A stretch of DNA of 59,229 bases from Bacillota bacterium (GTDB lineage: Bacteria > Bacillota > Clostridia > Oscillospirales > Oscillospiraceae). The position numbers and the translations under genes were made by a program. The stretch lies in contig JAJUHD010000002.1 of assembly GCA_029268085.1 (NCBI GenBank), forward strand, positions 1 through 59,229, in the 5' to 3' direction. This document shows, piece by piece, positions 5,757 to 17,302 of the stretch. Under the pieces are notes generated by a model. The model was not told the origin of the DNA and did no database searches. It saw only the letters and a program-made list of their open reading frames with translations. Each line of letters begins with the position of its first letter. Positions within the stretch are counted from its first letter, which is position 1.

Positions 5757-7040
5757 ATGGTAAAGGCTATAGTTGGTGCAAACTGGGGCGATGAAGGAAA
5801 AGGTAAAATCACCGATATGCTTGCCGAAAAATCCGACATTATCATTCGCTATCAGGGCGGCGCCAATGCCGGTCATACCATTATCAATAAATACGGCAAA
5901 TTCGCTCTGCACTCACTCCCTTCGGGGATTTTTTATCCGCATACGACGAATATTATCGGAAATGGCGTTGCGCTCAATATTCGTTCTTTTACAGATGAGA
6001 TAAATGCTCTCCGCGAACGCGGCGTGCCGGAACCGAGAATAATAATTTCAGAACGCACGCAGGTTGTAATGCCTTATCATATCCTTTTTGACGCTTACGA
6101 AGAGGAACGTCTTGCGGGAAAGGCTTTCGGTTCAACGAAGTCCGGAATTGCGCCCTTTTATTCCGATAAATTTGCAAAGATCGGTTTTCAAGTCAATGAG
6201 CTCTTTGACGACGAACTGCTGAAGAGCCGTCTGCAGAACGTCTGCACAATAAAAAATACGCTGCTTGAGCATCTGTACCGCAAGCCGCTTCTCGACCCTG
6301 ACGAGCTATTTGCCGAAATGGTAAAGCAGCGCGGGCTTATTGCACCCTTTGTCGGAGATATCGACCCAGTCATCCGCGCCGCGCTGAAGGAAGGGAAGGA
6401 TATTCTGCTTGAAGGGCAGCTCGGTACACTTAAGGATACCGACTTCGGCATCTATCCCTTTGTGACGTCCTCCAATACCCTTGCAGGATACGGAACGGTC
6501 GGCGCGGGGATTCCACCCACAGAGATTAAAAGCGTCATTGCGGTTACAAAGGCCTATTCGAGCGCTGTCGGCGGAGGCGCCTTCGTTTCTGAGCTTTTCG
6601 GCGAGGAGGCGGAGACTCTCAGGCGGCTTGGCGGCGACAACGGCGAATACGGCGCGACTACTGGAAGACCCCGCAGAGTCGGTTGGTTCGATGCCGTTGC
6701 AAGCGCTTTCGGTTGCCGTATGCAGGGGGCGACGGAAGCTGTGCTCACGGCGGTGGACGTTCTCGGGTATATGGACGAGATCAAGGTCTGCGTCGGCTAT
6801 GAAATTGACGGCGAAGTGACTTCGGAATTTCCGGTTTCATCAAAGCTCAACAGGGCGAGACCTGTCTACGCAACTTTGCCCGGCTGGAAATGCGACATCC
6901 GAGGCGAAAAGAACTATGAGGCACTTCCGAAGCAGCTCAAGGACTATGTAGATTTCATTGAAGCGCATATCCATGTGCCAATCAACTTAGTTTCCACCGG
7001 CCCGAAGCGCGAGGACATAGCGGTCAGAAATAAGGCATAA
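5757..7040 (+). CDS. purA: Adenylosuccinate synthetase
   Basis: A 427-residue GTP-dependent ligase joining IMP and aspartate, the first committed step to AMP. The N-terminal P-loop is GANWGDEGKGKITD with the catalytic Asp of GDEGKGK kept. The segments GGANAGHTI, the C-terminal GATTGRPRRVGWFD and VSTGPKRE are present. Start at the ATG 5757, with GAGGTG 6 nt upstream; the open frame upstream overlaps the promoter. The protein departs from the usual family pattern in several places. EGQLGTLKDTDFGIYPF replaces the usual EGAQGTLLDIDHGTYPF, and STKSGIAPFYSDK replaces the usual GTTKRGIGPAY block. It therefore looks like a divergent PurA clade rather than the standard Firmicutes enzyme. The retained catalytic Asp argues against the phage PurZ type. 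Confidence 0.92.
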   Translation: MVKAIVGANWGDEGKGKITDMLAEKSDIIIRYQGGANAGHTIINKYGKFALHSLPSGIFYPHTTNIIGNGVALNIRSFTDEINALRERGVPEPRIIISERTQVVMPYHILFDAYEEERLAGKAFGSTKSGIAPFYSDKFAKIGFQVNELFDDELLKSRLQNVCTIKNTLLEHLYRKPLLDPDELFAEMVKQRGLIAPFVGDIDPVIRAALKEGKDILLEGQLGTLKDTDFGIYPFVTSSNTLAGYGTVGAGIPPTEIKSVIAVTKAYSSAVGGGAFVSELFGEEAETLRRLGGDNGEYGATTGRPRRVGWFDAVASAFGCRMQGATEAVLTAVDVLGYMDEIKVCVGYEIDGEVTSEFPVSSKLNRARPVYATLPGWKCDIRGEKNYEALPKQLKDYVDFIEAHIHVPINLVSTGPKREDIAVRNKA

Positions 7041-7084
7041 ATAATTATCAGATCTATGCAGGACCTATAAAGGAGGGAGTGTCT

Positions 7085-7546
7085 TTGGATACCATGACAG
7101 TAGCATGGGCAGTTCTCATCGTTGTTTTTCTAATAATTGAGGGAGCAACAGCCGGACTTACGTCCATCTGGTTCGCTGCCGGAGCTCTTACGGCGCTTGC
7201 GGTTACTTTTTTAGGTGGGCCCGTATGGCTGCAAATAGTTCTGTTCATTGCAGTATCCGTTGTAACGCTTATACTGACAAGGCCTCTTGCAAAGAAATTT
7301 GTGAACAAAAAGATTCAGCCTACCAACGCGGATAAGGTCATCGGAGGTACTGCAACCGTTACCGAAAGGATCGACAATGTCGCTGGAATAGGCGCGGTAT
7401 CCGTAGGCGGAAGAATATGGACCGCAAGAAGCGCGACCGGTGAGATTATTGAGGAAGGCACGCTTACAGAGATAAAATCCATCGAAGGAGTTAAACTGCT
7501 TGTAGTACCGCAGAAAGCGGCACAGACGGCAGAAAAAAATAACTGA
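7085..7546 (+). CDS. NfeD-family membrane protein
   Basis: A 153-residue protein with two hydrophobic segments near the N terminus (about 7-24 and 31-62), followed by the OB-fold NfeD domain (VIGGTATVTERIDN...GAVSVGGRIWTARS). NfeD proteins pair with SPFH/flotillin proteins in the membrane, and the next gene encodes exactly such a protein. I chose TTG 7085, 7-9 nt after AGGAGG. GTG 7079 is too close to that site, and ATG 7094 is also possible. Confidence 0.88.
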   Translation: MDTMTVAWAVLIVVFLIIEGATAGLTSIWFAAGALTALAVTFLGGPVWLQIVLFIAVSVVTLILTRPLAKKFVNKKIQPTNADKVIGGTATVTERIDNVAGIGAVSVGGRIWTARSATGEIIEEGTLTEIKSIEGVKLLVVPQKAAQTAEKNN

Positions 7547-7578
7547 CGCCGTACGGCACGGCAGAAAGGAAGTTATCT

Positions 7579-8484
7579 ATGCAGCCTACAGATTACATTA
7601 TCCCGGTACTCCTCATTATTATCGCGTTCATCATTCTGGTCCGCAATATCCGTGTTGTTCCTCAGGCACAGGCCTTTGTCATTGAGCGCCTCGGCGCTTA
7701 CAGTACTACATGGCATGTGGGCCTGCACTTCAAGATTCCGTTTATCGAGGCTATAGCAAAGAAAGTATCCCTCAAGGAGCAGGTCTATGATTTTCCTCCT
7801 CAGCCCGTCATAACGAAGGACAATGTAACAATACAGATCGATACGGTTCTGTATTTCGAAATCACCGACCCGAAGCTCTATACATATGGCGTAGAAAACC
7901 CGATAAACGCAATTGAAAATCTTACTGCGACGACACTCCGTAATATTATCGGCGATTTGGAGCTCGACGAAACGCTTACGAGCCGCGATGTTATCAATAC
8001 CGAAATGCGCACGATCATAGATGAAGCCACAGACCCGTGGGGAATCAAGGTTAACCGAATCGAGCTGAAAAATATCATTCCTCCGCGTGAAATCCAAGAT
8101 GCGATGGAAAAGCAGATGAAGGCAGAACGTGAGCGCCGTGAAGCGATCCTGCGTGCCGAGGGTGCGAAAAACTCCGCGATCCTCATTGCCGAGGGCGAAA
8201 AGGAAGCGGCGATACTCCGCGCGGATGCACAGAAGCAGACTCAAATACTTAAAGCGGAAGGCGAAGCCGAAGCGATACTGAAAGTTCAGACAGCAACTGC
8301 CGAAGGTATTCGCCGCATAAATGAAAGTGTGCCTACCGAGGCTGTTATAAAGCTTAAAGCGCTCGAGGCGTTTGCTGCCGCGGCAAACGGAAACGCGACA
8401 AAGATCATTATTCCTTCGGAGATACAGGGTATTGCCGGGCTTGCGGCATCCGTCACAGAGATTATGAAAGATTCCTCGAAATAA
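7579..8484 (+). CDS. SPFH/band-7 membrane protein (stomatin/QmcA type)
   Basis: A 301-residue protein with an N-terminal transmembrane helix (about 6-24), then an SPFH domain (RNIRVVPQAQAFVIERLGAY, with KEQVYDFPPQPVITKDN and DLELDETLTSRD). A long Ala/Glu/Arg-rich coiled coil follows at about 180-240. It probably forms membrane microdomain or protease-regulating oligomers with the upstream NfeD protein. The two genes are 32 nt apart and end at a strong terminator, so they make a two-gene unit after purA. Confidence 0.92.
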   Translation: MQPTDYIIPVLLIIIAFIILVRNIRVVPQAQAFVIERLGAYSTTWHVGLHFKIPFIEAIAKKVSLKEQVYDFPPQPVITKDNVTIQIDTVLYFEITDPKLYTYGVENPINAIENLTATTLRNIIGDLELDETLTSRDVINTEMRTIIDEATDPWGIKVNRIELKNIIPPREIQDAMEKQMKAERERREAILRAEGAKNSAILIAEGEKEAAILRADAQKQTQILKAEGEAEAILKVQTATAEGIRRINESVPTEAVIKLKALEAFAAAANGNATKIIIPSEIQGIAGLAASVTEIMKDSSK

Positions 8485-8493
8485 AAAGACAAT

Positions 8494-8527
8494 AAAAAAA
8501 CCGTTCGGTGTTCCGAACGGTTTTTTT
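8494..8527. terminator. Bidirectional terminator between SPFH and SGNH genes
   Basis: AAAAAAACCGTTCGG (8494-8508), loop TGTT, CCGAACGGTTTTTTT (8513-8527). It serves the plus-strand SPFH gene and the minus-strand surface hydrolase. Confidence 0.92.
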
Positions 8528-8528
8528 A

Positions 8529-10070
8529 TTATACTGTATGCGATAGCAGATAGGCTTTAATTTTTGCGTATTCGGGGGAGAGAAGATGTATTCCGTCCGA
8601 CATGCAGGCGCTATCCGGCAAAAAGCCGTTATCATTGCAAAGAAGGTCAAAAACGTTAAGATAGTAGGAGCTCTTATCCTTGCAAAGCTGTTTAAGAACA
8701 GCGTTGAAGTCAAGGACATTGTCGCGGTTGACATCCTTCCTGCTCTCGGAACATTTTTGTGAAACCGGAGTGAGCGAGATAATATAAATAACAGCGTTCG
8801 GCTGAATCCTTTTTACTAGGGAAACTATATTGCTCATGCTGTTATAAAACGACTGGCGGGAAGTGTCAGTTGAGCCTATCTCGTTAATTCCAAGCATTAT
8901 GTAAACCTTGCTATATTGCTTCTGCGACAGTGCCTGTTCAAGGGTGCCTGTATCATTTACAGAATTTCCGCTCTCATCAACATGAGTGGTTGGAAGCTTT
9001 AGATCGGAAAGACTGAGGAAATATTTTGCGGTAGCGCCGTTGACAGCGTAGAAATCAGCACCTGTCGGGCCGAAGGAATTCTCCATGCCCCTGACGAGAG
9101 AATGTCCAATGAAGCATGCGTCGGAAAAATAGCTTGTTCCGACGGCGGTCTTCTGCGGAACTTCAGTGCCGAAAATGTAGTTCCCGGCGGAGTCAGATGA
9201 GGACTCTGCGGCCTTTTTGTAGCTTATAGCACCGATGAAGCGCATAAGCATTGTTGCAACCTCCGCACGGGTAGCACTGCCCTTTGGACGGAAGGCTCCG
9301 TCCCCATAGCCGCAAATCACACCGACCCTCTGCAGTGCGGAAACAGCGGTCGTATAGCCGGAAGCTATCGAGGAACTGTCCGAAAAGTATGCTGCGGATA
9401 GGGTCGGATCGAGCTGATAGTTTTTGAAGCCCGCATAATTATAGAGCATTGAACAAATCTCCTCGCGGGTTATGGCACGTTCCGGCGAAAAGGTACCGTC
9501 ACCGGTAGCAGAGGCGATGCCGGAGGAAAAAGCCCACTGCACATATGAATAGTAATACGAAGTATTGGAAACATCCGAAAAGCCGCTTTCGGTCACTTCC
9601 ATCAGGTCGCTTCTGATGTAGCCGAGCATACCTCTATATTTCACATAATACCAGGTGTATGCAGGATCAGAAAGATCAGCTGCCGTACTGATTACCTCGA
9701 CCATAGTACCGCTTTGGAGACAGGTCAAAACGCTTGTGTTTTTTGAAGACGGAGCTGAACGCATATTTACATCCGATTTAGTGACAGTACCGATTTTGCA
9801 GCCTTCGCTAACGGAGGGTGCGCCCCCGTAGCGTCCCAGAACGGTCACAAACATCCCGCGTGTCATCGTGCCGTTCGGAGAAAAGGCCGTCGTACTTGTT
9901 CCGTTAAACATGCCGTTTGATGTTACGAAGCTCACTGCGTTATAAAACCAATCCGTACTGCCGACGTCTGAAAAATCGGCGACCGATGCGGCCGAGGAAT
10001 AAGCAGGGCAGGTGAAAAGAACAACGCATAGAATCAAAACAAAAGAAATTAGTCTTTTTATATTTATCAC
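8529..10070 (-). CDS. Secreted SLH-domain SGNH/GDSL hydrolase
   Basis: A 513-residue surface protein. Signal peptide at 1-28 (ends YSSAAS). A first S-layer-homology repeat lies at about 30-85, a bacterial SH3 domain at about 93-160 (VTKSDVNMRSAPS, GYIRSD), and two more SLH repeats at about 163-225 and 228-285. The C-terminal SGNH hydrolase spans about 310-513. Catalytic blocks are visible as IGHSLV (Ser324), GINE (394-397) and SDGIHL (Asp492, His495). Block I reads GHSL where most of the family has GDSL. The SLH repeats suggest anchoring to the cell wall; the substrate is likely an acyl or acetyl ester of cell-wall polymer or polysaccharide (inference). Monocistronic. Confidence 0.85.
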   Translation of the reverse strand: MINIKRLISFVLILCVVLFTCPAYSSAASVADFSDVGSTDWFYNAVSFVTSNGMFNGTSTTAFSPNGTMTRGMFVTVLGRYGGAPSVSEGCKIGTVTKSDVNMRSAPSSKNTSVLTCLQSGTMVEVISTAADLSDPAYTWYYVKYRGMLGYIRSDLMEVTESGFSDVSNTSYYYSYVQWAFSSGIASATGDGTFSPERAITREEICSMLYNYAGFKNYQLDPTLSAAYFSDSSSIASGYTTAVSALQRVGVICGYGDGAFRPKGSATRAEVATMLMRFIGAISYKKAAESSSDSAGNYIFGTEVPQKTAVGTSYFSDACFIGHSLVRGMENSFGPTGADFYAVNGATAKYFLSLSDLKLPTTHVDESGNSVNDTGTLEQALSQKQYSKVYIMLGINEIGSTDTSRQSFYNSMSNIVSLVKRIQPNAVIYIISLTPVSQKCSESRKDVNRDNVLDFNAVLKQLCKDKSSYYLNVFDLLCNDNGFLPDSACMSDGIHLLSPEYAKIKAYLLSHTV

Positions 10071-10141
10071 CTACTTTGTTTGTTAGAATATCAAAATTGT
10101 TTTATTTAGTCAAGAATTGTAATATGTTGTAACAAAATAGC

Positions 10142-10173
10142 AAAAAGCGTACGGCTTTACCGTACGCTTTTTT
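10142..10173 (-). terminator. Terminator of the asd-dapA-dapB operon
   Basis: AAAAAGCGTACGG (10142-10154), loop CTTTA, CCGTACGCTTTTTT (10160-10173). It lies 3' of dapB on the minus strand and ahead of the SGNH gene. Confidence 0.9.
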
Positions 10174-10199
10174 GAATATAAGAGTATAAGTTATACAAA

Positions 10200-10973
10200 T
10201 TATAGCTTATTCAAGACGCTTGCCAGAACATCGTTCATGTCGTACATTCCGGGGGCCTTTATACCCGAAAGATATATTGCCGCGGAAATAGCACCGTTTG
10301 CGAAAACGTCTCTTGAATAGGCGGTATGCTTGAACTCGATGACCTCGTCGGTTCCAGCGAAGATGACCTCGTGTTCGCCAACGATTGTTCCGCCTCGGAC
10401 CGATGAGATGCCGATTTCGTTTTTGCCGCGTTTTTGACGGACACAATGGCGGTCATATACATATTCGGAATCGTGGGGGAGGGCGGAAGCAGCGGCATCT
10501 GCAAGCATCAGAGCTGTACCGCTAGGCGCATCAACCTTGGTGCGGTGATGCTTTTCAACTACCTCAACATCGAAGTTATCGCCCAAAACCAGAGCCGCTT
10601 TCTTGATGAGAGCAGTCAAAAGATTGATACCAAGGGACATATTACCTGATCTGAATACAGGAATCACCTTCGATGCGTGCGAAATCTGCACCAATTGTTC
10701 GTCAGAATATCCAGTTGTGCAGATTACGCACGGCATCTTGCGCATTGTGCAATAATTGAGCAGATTGGCAAGCGTTGAAGGGCTGGAAAAATCTATTACG
10801 ACGTCTGCTTCTCCGCCAAATTCCATAGGATCGGCATAAACAGGATAATTTGAAAGCTTAATAGGGTTGATGTCAAAGCCTGCAGCAATTGTGATGTCGT
10901 TTCTTTCGGCGCACAAACGGGTTATAGTCTGTCCCATTCTGCCGTTGCATCCGGAAATTATTATCTTTGGCAT
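10200..10973 (-). CDS. dapB: 4-hydroxy-tetrahydrodipicolinate reductase
   Basis: A 257-residue DapB that reduces the DapA product with NAD(P)H in the diaminopimelate/lysine pathway. The nucleotide-binding loop is ISGCNGRMGQ (6-15). The active-site signature is EKHHRTKVDAPSGTA, with the catalytic His pair and Lys. CGGAGGAA precedes the ATG. Third and last gene of asd-dapA-dapB, 74 nt after dapA. Confidence 0.97.
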   Translation of the reverse strand: MPKIIISGCNGRMGQTITRLCAERNDITIAAGFDINPIKLSNYPVYADPMEFGGEADVVIDFSSPSTLANLLNYCTMRKMPCVICTTGYSDEQLVQISHASKVIPVFRSGNMSLGINLLTALIKKAALVLGDNFDVEVVEKHHRTKVDAPSGTALMLADAAASALPHDSEYVYDRHCVRQKRGKNEIGISSVRGGTIVGEHEVIFAGTDEVIEFKHTAYSRDVFANGAISAAIYLSGIKAPGMYDMNDVLASVLNKL

Positions 10974-11047
10974 AAGGTTCCTCCGTTTATTTGTTTATAA
11001 CTAACCGTAAGGGGCGAACAAAGTCGCCCCTTAGTGTTTTCTATGTT

Positions 11048-11938
11048 TTATTTCAGCTCAATTCCTACACCTGTAAGACTTTTCTTGAGCTTTTCAAGAT
11101 TTTCCGAAGCCATATCCACAAGCGGCAGACGGAGATTCCCGACGTCCATGCCCATAAGATTCATCGCAGTCTTAACAGGAATGGGATTAACTTCGATGAA
11201 GAGCTTTTCAAAGAGATCCGCATATTTAAAGTAGAGCTTTGTCGCAGAGTCAAAATCCTTGTCAAGGCATAGCCTACAGAGCTCCGTTACCACCTCGGGA
11301 ACGATGTTTGATGCGACGGAGATGACGCCCAACGCGCCCATCGACATCATCGGAACCGTGTTGTCATCGTTTCCGCTCCAGACGAAAAGGTCGTCACCGC
11401 AGAGCGCACGGGTGCGGGCGAACAGGCTGAAATCACCGGACGCTTCCTTGATGCCGTTGATGTTGGGGTGCTTTGAAAGAGTCTTGTAGGTTTCTGCAGC
11501 TATGCCGATGCCCGTTCTGCTAGGTACGTTATAAAGGATCATTGGTATATCGACGCGGTCCGCGACGGTCGTAAAGTGCTGGACAAGCCCGCGCTGGGTA
11601 GTTTTGTTGTAATAAGGGGTGACCATAAGTATGCCGTCAGCGCCGGATTTCTTTGCGCTCTCGGCAAGGCGGACGCTCGTCATAGTATCGTTGGAGCCGA
11701 CACCGGCGACGACCTTCATACGGCCCGCATTCTTCTTGACGCAGAATTCAACGAGTTCCTCGTGCTCGGCGATGGGCTGGGTCGCGTTTTCGCCTGTTGT
11801 ACCGCAGACGATAATTGCTGAAATACCGCCTTTATACTGAAAATCAATAAGTTCTGCCATTTTATCATAGTCGATTGTGTTTCCTCGGAACGGGGTAACG
11901 ATTGCCGTTGCAGCGCCTGTAAAAATAGGTGTTTTCAT
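11048..11938 (-). CDS. dapA: 4-hydroxy-tetrahydrodipicolinate synthase
   Basis: A 296-residue TIM-barrel class I aldolase that condenses pyruvate and aspartate semialdehyde. Visible residues: TTGE (47-50), the YNVPSRTG segment (136-143, containing the catalytic Tyr), and the Schiff-base Lys164 in GIKEASGD. Normal length. It follows asd by 11 nt with its own GGAGG, so the two are transcriptionally coupled. Confidence 0.97.
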   Translation of the reverse strand: MKTPIFTGAATAIVTPFRGNTIDYDKMAELIDFQYKGGISAIIVCGTTGENATQPIAEHEELVEFCVKKNAGRMKVVAGVGSNDTMTSVRLAESAKKSGADGILMVTPYYNKTTQRGLVQHFTTVADRVDIPMILYNVPSRTGIGIAAETYKTLSKHPNINGIKEASGDFSLFARTRALCGDDLFVWSGNDDNTVPMMSMGALGVISVASNIVPEVVTELCRLCLDKDFDSATKLYFKYADLFEKLFIEVNPIPVKTAMNLMGMDVGNLRLPLVDMASENLEKLKKSLTGVGIELK

Positions 11939-11949
11939 GCGAAACCTCC

Positions 11950-13050
11950 TTAACTTACTAAATGGCTTGCTTCTATGTAGCCCTCAGCGCAAAGTAATTC
12001 AGCCAGTAATACAGCGCCTCCCGCTGCTCCTCTGAGCGTGTTGTGGGAGAGACATACAAATTTATAATCGTACTGCGTATCCTCGCGCAGACGACCAACC
12101 GAGATCGCCATACCATTTTCGAGATTCCGGTCCAGTCTTGTCTGCGGACGATTGTCCTCTGTGAAATAATGCAGGAACTGTTTCGGCGCGGTGGGAAGAT
12201 TAAGCTCCTGGGCGCGTCCTTTGAAGTTTGCCCATCTATCGATAATTTCTTCCTTAGAGGGCTTTTTGTCGAAGCTCACGAATACTGCGGCCATATGTCC
12301 GTCCGAGCACGCGACGCGCAGGCACTGAGATGTAATTGAGGGCTTCGTTGCCGCAATAATAGCGCCGTTTTCAATCTTTCCCCAGATCTTCAGCGGTTCG
12401 CGCTCCGACTTTTCCTCTTCGCCGCCTATATATGGGATGCAGTTATCAACCATTTCGGGCCAGCGCTCAAAGGTTTTGCCCGCTCCGGAGATTGCCTGAT
12501 AGGTGCAGGCAAGCACGGACTTGATGCCGAACTCCTCACGAAGGGGATGGAGGGCGGGGACATAGCTTTGAATTGAGCAGTTAGATTTTGCAGCTATAAA
12601 GCCGCGCTTTGTGCCGAGACGCTTTCGCTGATTCTCAATAACCTTTATGTGTTCGGGGTTGATTTCAGGGATGACCATGGGAACGTCGGGCGTCCAGCGG
12701 TTAGCGCTGTTGTTGGATACGACAGGGCACTCACGTTTTGCGTAGGCCTCCTCCATTGCGATAATATCAGGCTTTTTCATGTCGACCGCAGAGAAAACAA
12801 AATCGACATCGGAGACTATCTCGTCCATATCCGCCAAAGCATCCTTAACGATCAGCTTCTTTGCGCATTCCGGAATTGGAGCATCCATCGCCCAGCGGCC
12901 CAATACTGCTTCCTCATAGGTTTTGCCTGCGCTGCGGGAGCTTGCAGCAATTGCTGTCAACTCGAACCACGGGTGCTCCGCGATGAGCAGAACATAGCGC
13001 TGCCCGACCATTCCGGTCCCTCCGACGATTCCGACTTTGTACTTTTTCAT
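11950..13050 (-). CDS. asd: Aspartate-semialdehyde dehydrogenase
   Basis: A 366-residue enzyme that makes aspartate semialdehyde, the branch point to lysine, diaminopimelate, threonine and methionine. It belongs to the archaeal/fungal-type Asd group (TIGR00978-like). The NADP loop is GIVGGTGMVGQRY (7-19), the catalytic Cys is Cys158 in KSNCSIQ, and the C-terminal LSHNTLRGAAGG is present. First gene of the operon, with a 5' leader of about 185 nt after the putative promoter. I see no lysine riboswitch in that leader. Confidence 0.96.
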   Translation of the reverse strand: MKKYKVGIVGGTGMVGQRYVLLIAEHPWFELTAIAASSRSAGKTYEEAVLGRWAMDAPIPECAKKLIVKDALADMDEIVSDVDFVFSAVDMKKPDIIAMEEAYAKRECPVVSNNSANRWTPDVPMVIPEINPEHIKVIENQRKRLGTKRGFIAAKSNCSIQSYVPALHPLREEFGIKSVLACTYQAISGAGKTFERWPEMVDNCIPYIGGEEEKSEREPLKIWGKIENGAIIAATKPSITSQCLRVACSDGHMAAVFVSFDKKPSKEEIIDRWANFKGRAQELNLPTAPKQFLHYFTEDNRPQTRLDRNLENGMAISVGRLREDTQYDYKFVCLSHNTLRGAAGGAVLLAELLCAEGYIEASHLVS

Positions 13051-13241
13051 AAGGATTGCCCTCCTTCTGTGAGGCTAAGGAAAGTGAGACAAGCTCCGTT
13101 TTCCCCACCTTTTACAATATATTCGTACGGCTCCTGAATAATGCGGAACCAAAAATTTGTCGTAATGCTTGATTAAAGGGCTAGGTATGTAATATAATGA
13201 CTAAAAGACTTTCTGACATTTATGTAAACATTATTTGTAAA

Positions 13242-13270
13242 ATCCTATCACAGTTACTAGGCCGCGTCAA
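13242..13270 (-). promoter_or_regulatory. Putative promoter of asd-dapA-dapB
   Basis: On the minus strand TTGACG (13265-13270), 17 nt, TAGGAT (13242-13247). It leaves an untranslated leader of about 185 nt before asd, in which I could not find a known riboswitch or terminator. The remainder of 13051-13339 is AT-rich and shows nothing else. Confidence 0.5.
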
Positions 13271-13339
13271 TAAATGTTCGCCATGAAAATTATTCTCACA
13301 GACTCCGGTTTTTTGTCACTTTAGCGAAAGGAAGTACAT

Positions 13340-15010
13340 ATGAAGCTTAATAAGAGTATTTTTCTGTCATTTCTGCTTGCAGCCGCGCTTTGCTTTTCGG
13401 TGCTTTGCACAGGTGAGCATGCGTCAGCCGCAAGCTCAATATATGTCAACGACTCGCAGAATGTTCTGTCAGGTGATCTGAGCTCCGCATATGTTGTGGG
13501 AGATAAGGGTACAGTATCGGTTACAGGAGGCGCATATGCCATCACGGGCAGCGGAGTCGAGCAGATCGGGCAGACGGCAGCGCCGAACATACCGAGCGGC
13601 GATCCGGACGGGACTACGGTTAGCGTTTCTCAGCAGACGGTCCGCGTCGGTCTCTATTATTACTACAGCAGCTCGCGCAATACGGCGCTTTCTTCTGCGA
13701 GCCTTGAGAACAAGGCCGGAAGCGGTTACCAGTTTGGCTACTATGATTCTTCCCGAACGTTCATTGCGCTTGGCAGCACGGATGTGACTACGCTGACCAT
13801 GGTACCGAATGTAAATACCGCAGTCAATGGGGGGACTGTTGGCTGCTACCATATAAAACTTCCGAATGCTTATGCCGATTTCGGTTCGGCAAAGTACGCG
13901 GCCTCGCAGTATTCTGAAGGTTTTCCGGCATACATAAACGGTACATATTACGCTATGATAGGCAATTATCAGTCGGCGGCGGAAACAAACAATGCGAGAA
14001 CCAGCATGGGTATAGCGGGTGAGATATTCACAGGCAGCAGCCGGTGTGTCGCGGTGACGAAAACGGGAACCACAAAGATTCTTTTCGAGTTTGACTGCGG
14101 CACGAACGCGAATCTTGCTGTGCATCCTGTCAATAATTCGGGCAAGGCCATAACCTGGTTCAAGGGCTACGCCTATTACGGAGACTTTGAGTATTTCCGT
14201 TATACCAGCGATAAGCTTACTGTTATCAACATAGTAAATATCGAGGATTACGTCAAGGGCGTAATTCCGTATGAAATGAGTTCTTCGTTCCCGCTTGAGG
14301 CCCTGAAAGCCCAGGCCCTCTGCGCAAGGTCGTATTTCGCAACGAATGTGGGCAGGTATTCAGCCTATGGCTTTGACCTGACGGCCGATACATACTCTCA
14401 GGTGTACCGAGGAACCAACTCGGCGAACTCCACCACCGATGCCGCAGTCGATGCGACACAGGGCGAATATGTGACGTATAACGGAGCTGTTTGTTCCACG
14501 CTCTATTTCTCGTCCGACGGCGGAGGAACGGAGGACAGCGAAAATGTCTTTACTACGGCTTATCCATATCTGCGAGGAGTATTAGATCCCTTCGAGAATG
14601 ATATTACTCAGTCACAAACCTCCTATAAAAGCTGGAGCTATGAATTCACGGGCGCGCAGCTTGCCTCAAAGCTCGCATCAAGCGGCTACAGCGGCGGTGC
14701 TGTTGTAAGTGTCACGCCGGAATACTCCGATACTAACAATGTGATCAAAATAACCTTTGCCGACGCAAACGGAGTCTCAAAGACGCTCACAAAAACGAGC
14801 TGTTATTCGGCCTTAGGTCTTCCAAGTATTCACTATACGGTCACGCAGTCCGCGACAGGTTTTGTTATAAACGGCGGCGGCTGGGGACACAATGTGGGTA
14901 TGAGCCAATGGGGCGCGTATTCAATGGCGAAAAACTACGGTCTGAACTATCGGCAGATAATAAGATACTATTTCACAGGCGTTAATATATCACAGGGAAT
15001 CGTGGCGTGA
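13340..15010 (+). CDS. SpoIID/LytB-domain secreted protein
   Basis: A 556-residue exported protein. Signal peptide at about 1-31 (ends HASAAS). A variable N-terminal part (about 35-290) resembles the SPOR/SH3-like regions of long SpoIID proteins. The SpoIID domain spans about 290-556. Family signatures are EDYVKGVIPYEMSSSFPLEA (302-321) followed by KAQALCARSY, SSDGGGTEDSENV, and GWGHNVGMSQWGAYSMA (514-530). SpoIID is a lytic transglycosylase acting on denuded glycan during engulfment; LytB-like paralogues act in vegetative cells. The Glu of PLEALKAQA, expected to be catalytic, is kept. Monocistronic, divergent from asd. Whether it is the true engulfment enzyme or a paralogue is open, because it is longer than classical SpoIID. 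Confidence 0.85.
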   Translation: MKLNKSIFLSFLLAAALCFSVLCTGEHASAASSIYVNDSQNVLSGDLSSAYVVGDKGTVSVTGGAYAITGSGVEQIGQTAAPNIPSGDPDGTTVSVSQQTVRVGLYYYYSSSRNTALSSASLENKAGSGYQFGYYDSSRTFIALGSTDVTTLTMVPNVNTAVNGGTVGCYHIKLPNAYADFGSAKYAASQYSEGFPAYINGTYYAMIGNYQSAAETNNARTSMGIAGEIFTGSSRCVAVTKTGTTKILFEFDCGTNANLAVHPVNNSGKAITWFKGYAYYGDFEYFRYTSDKLTVINIVNIEDYVKGVIPYEMSSSFPLEALKAQALCARSYFATNVGRYSAYGFDLTADTYSQVYRGTNSANSTTDAAVDATQGEYVTYNGAVCSTLYFSSDGGGTEDSENVFTTAYPYLRGVLDPFENDITQSQTSYKSWSYEFTGAQLASKLASSGYSGGAVVSVTPEYSDTNNVIKITFADANGVSKTLTKTSCYSALGLPSIHYTVTQSATGFVINGGGWGHNVGMSQWGAYSMAKNYGLNYRQIIRYYFTGVNISQGIVA

Positions 15011-15066
15011 GAAAATCACGCCACTTCCTATCATTGCTTTAAACACACGGGAGCCTATATTTATAT

Positions 15067-17240
<2,174 letters not shown>

Positions 17241-17302
17241 AATTCTTGCAAATGAAAACTTTGCCATATATAATCTAACTACAAATCTAGGAGGTCAACT
17301 TA

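Noticed and set aside
5757-7040. PurZ (diaminopurine pathway) instead of PurA
   Set aside because: The catalytic Asp in GDEGKGK is retained; PurZ enzymes change it.
13051-13339. Lysine riboswitch in the asd leader
   Set aside because: The conserved lysine-aptamer segments and a terminator are not visible; the leader is AT-rich without matching helices.
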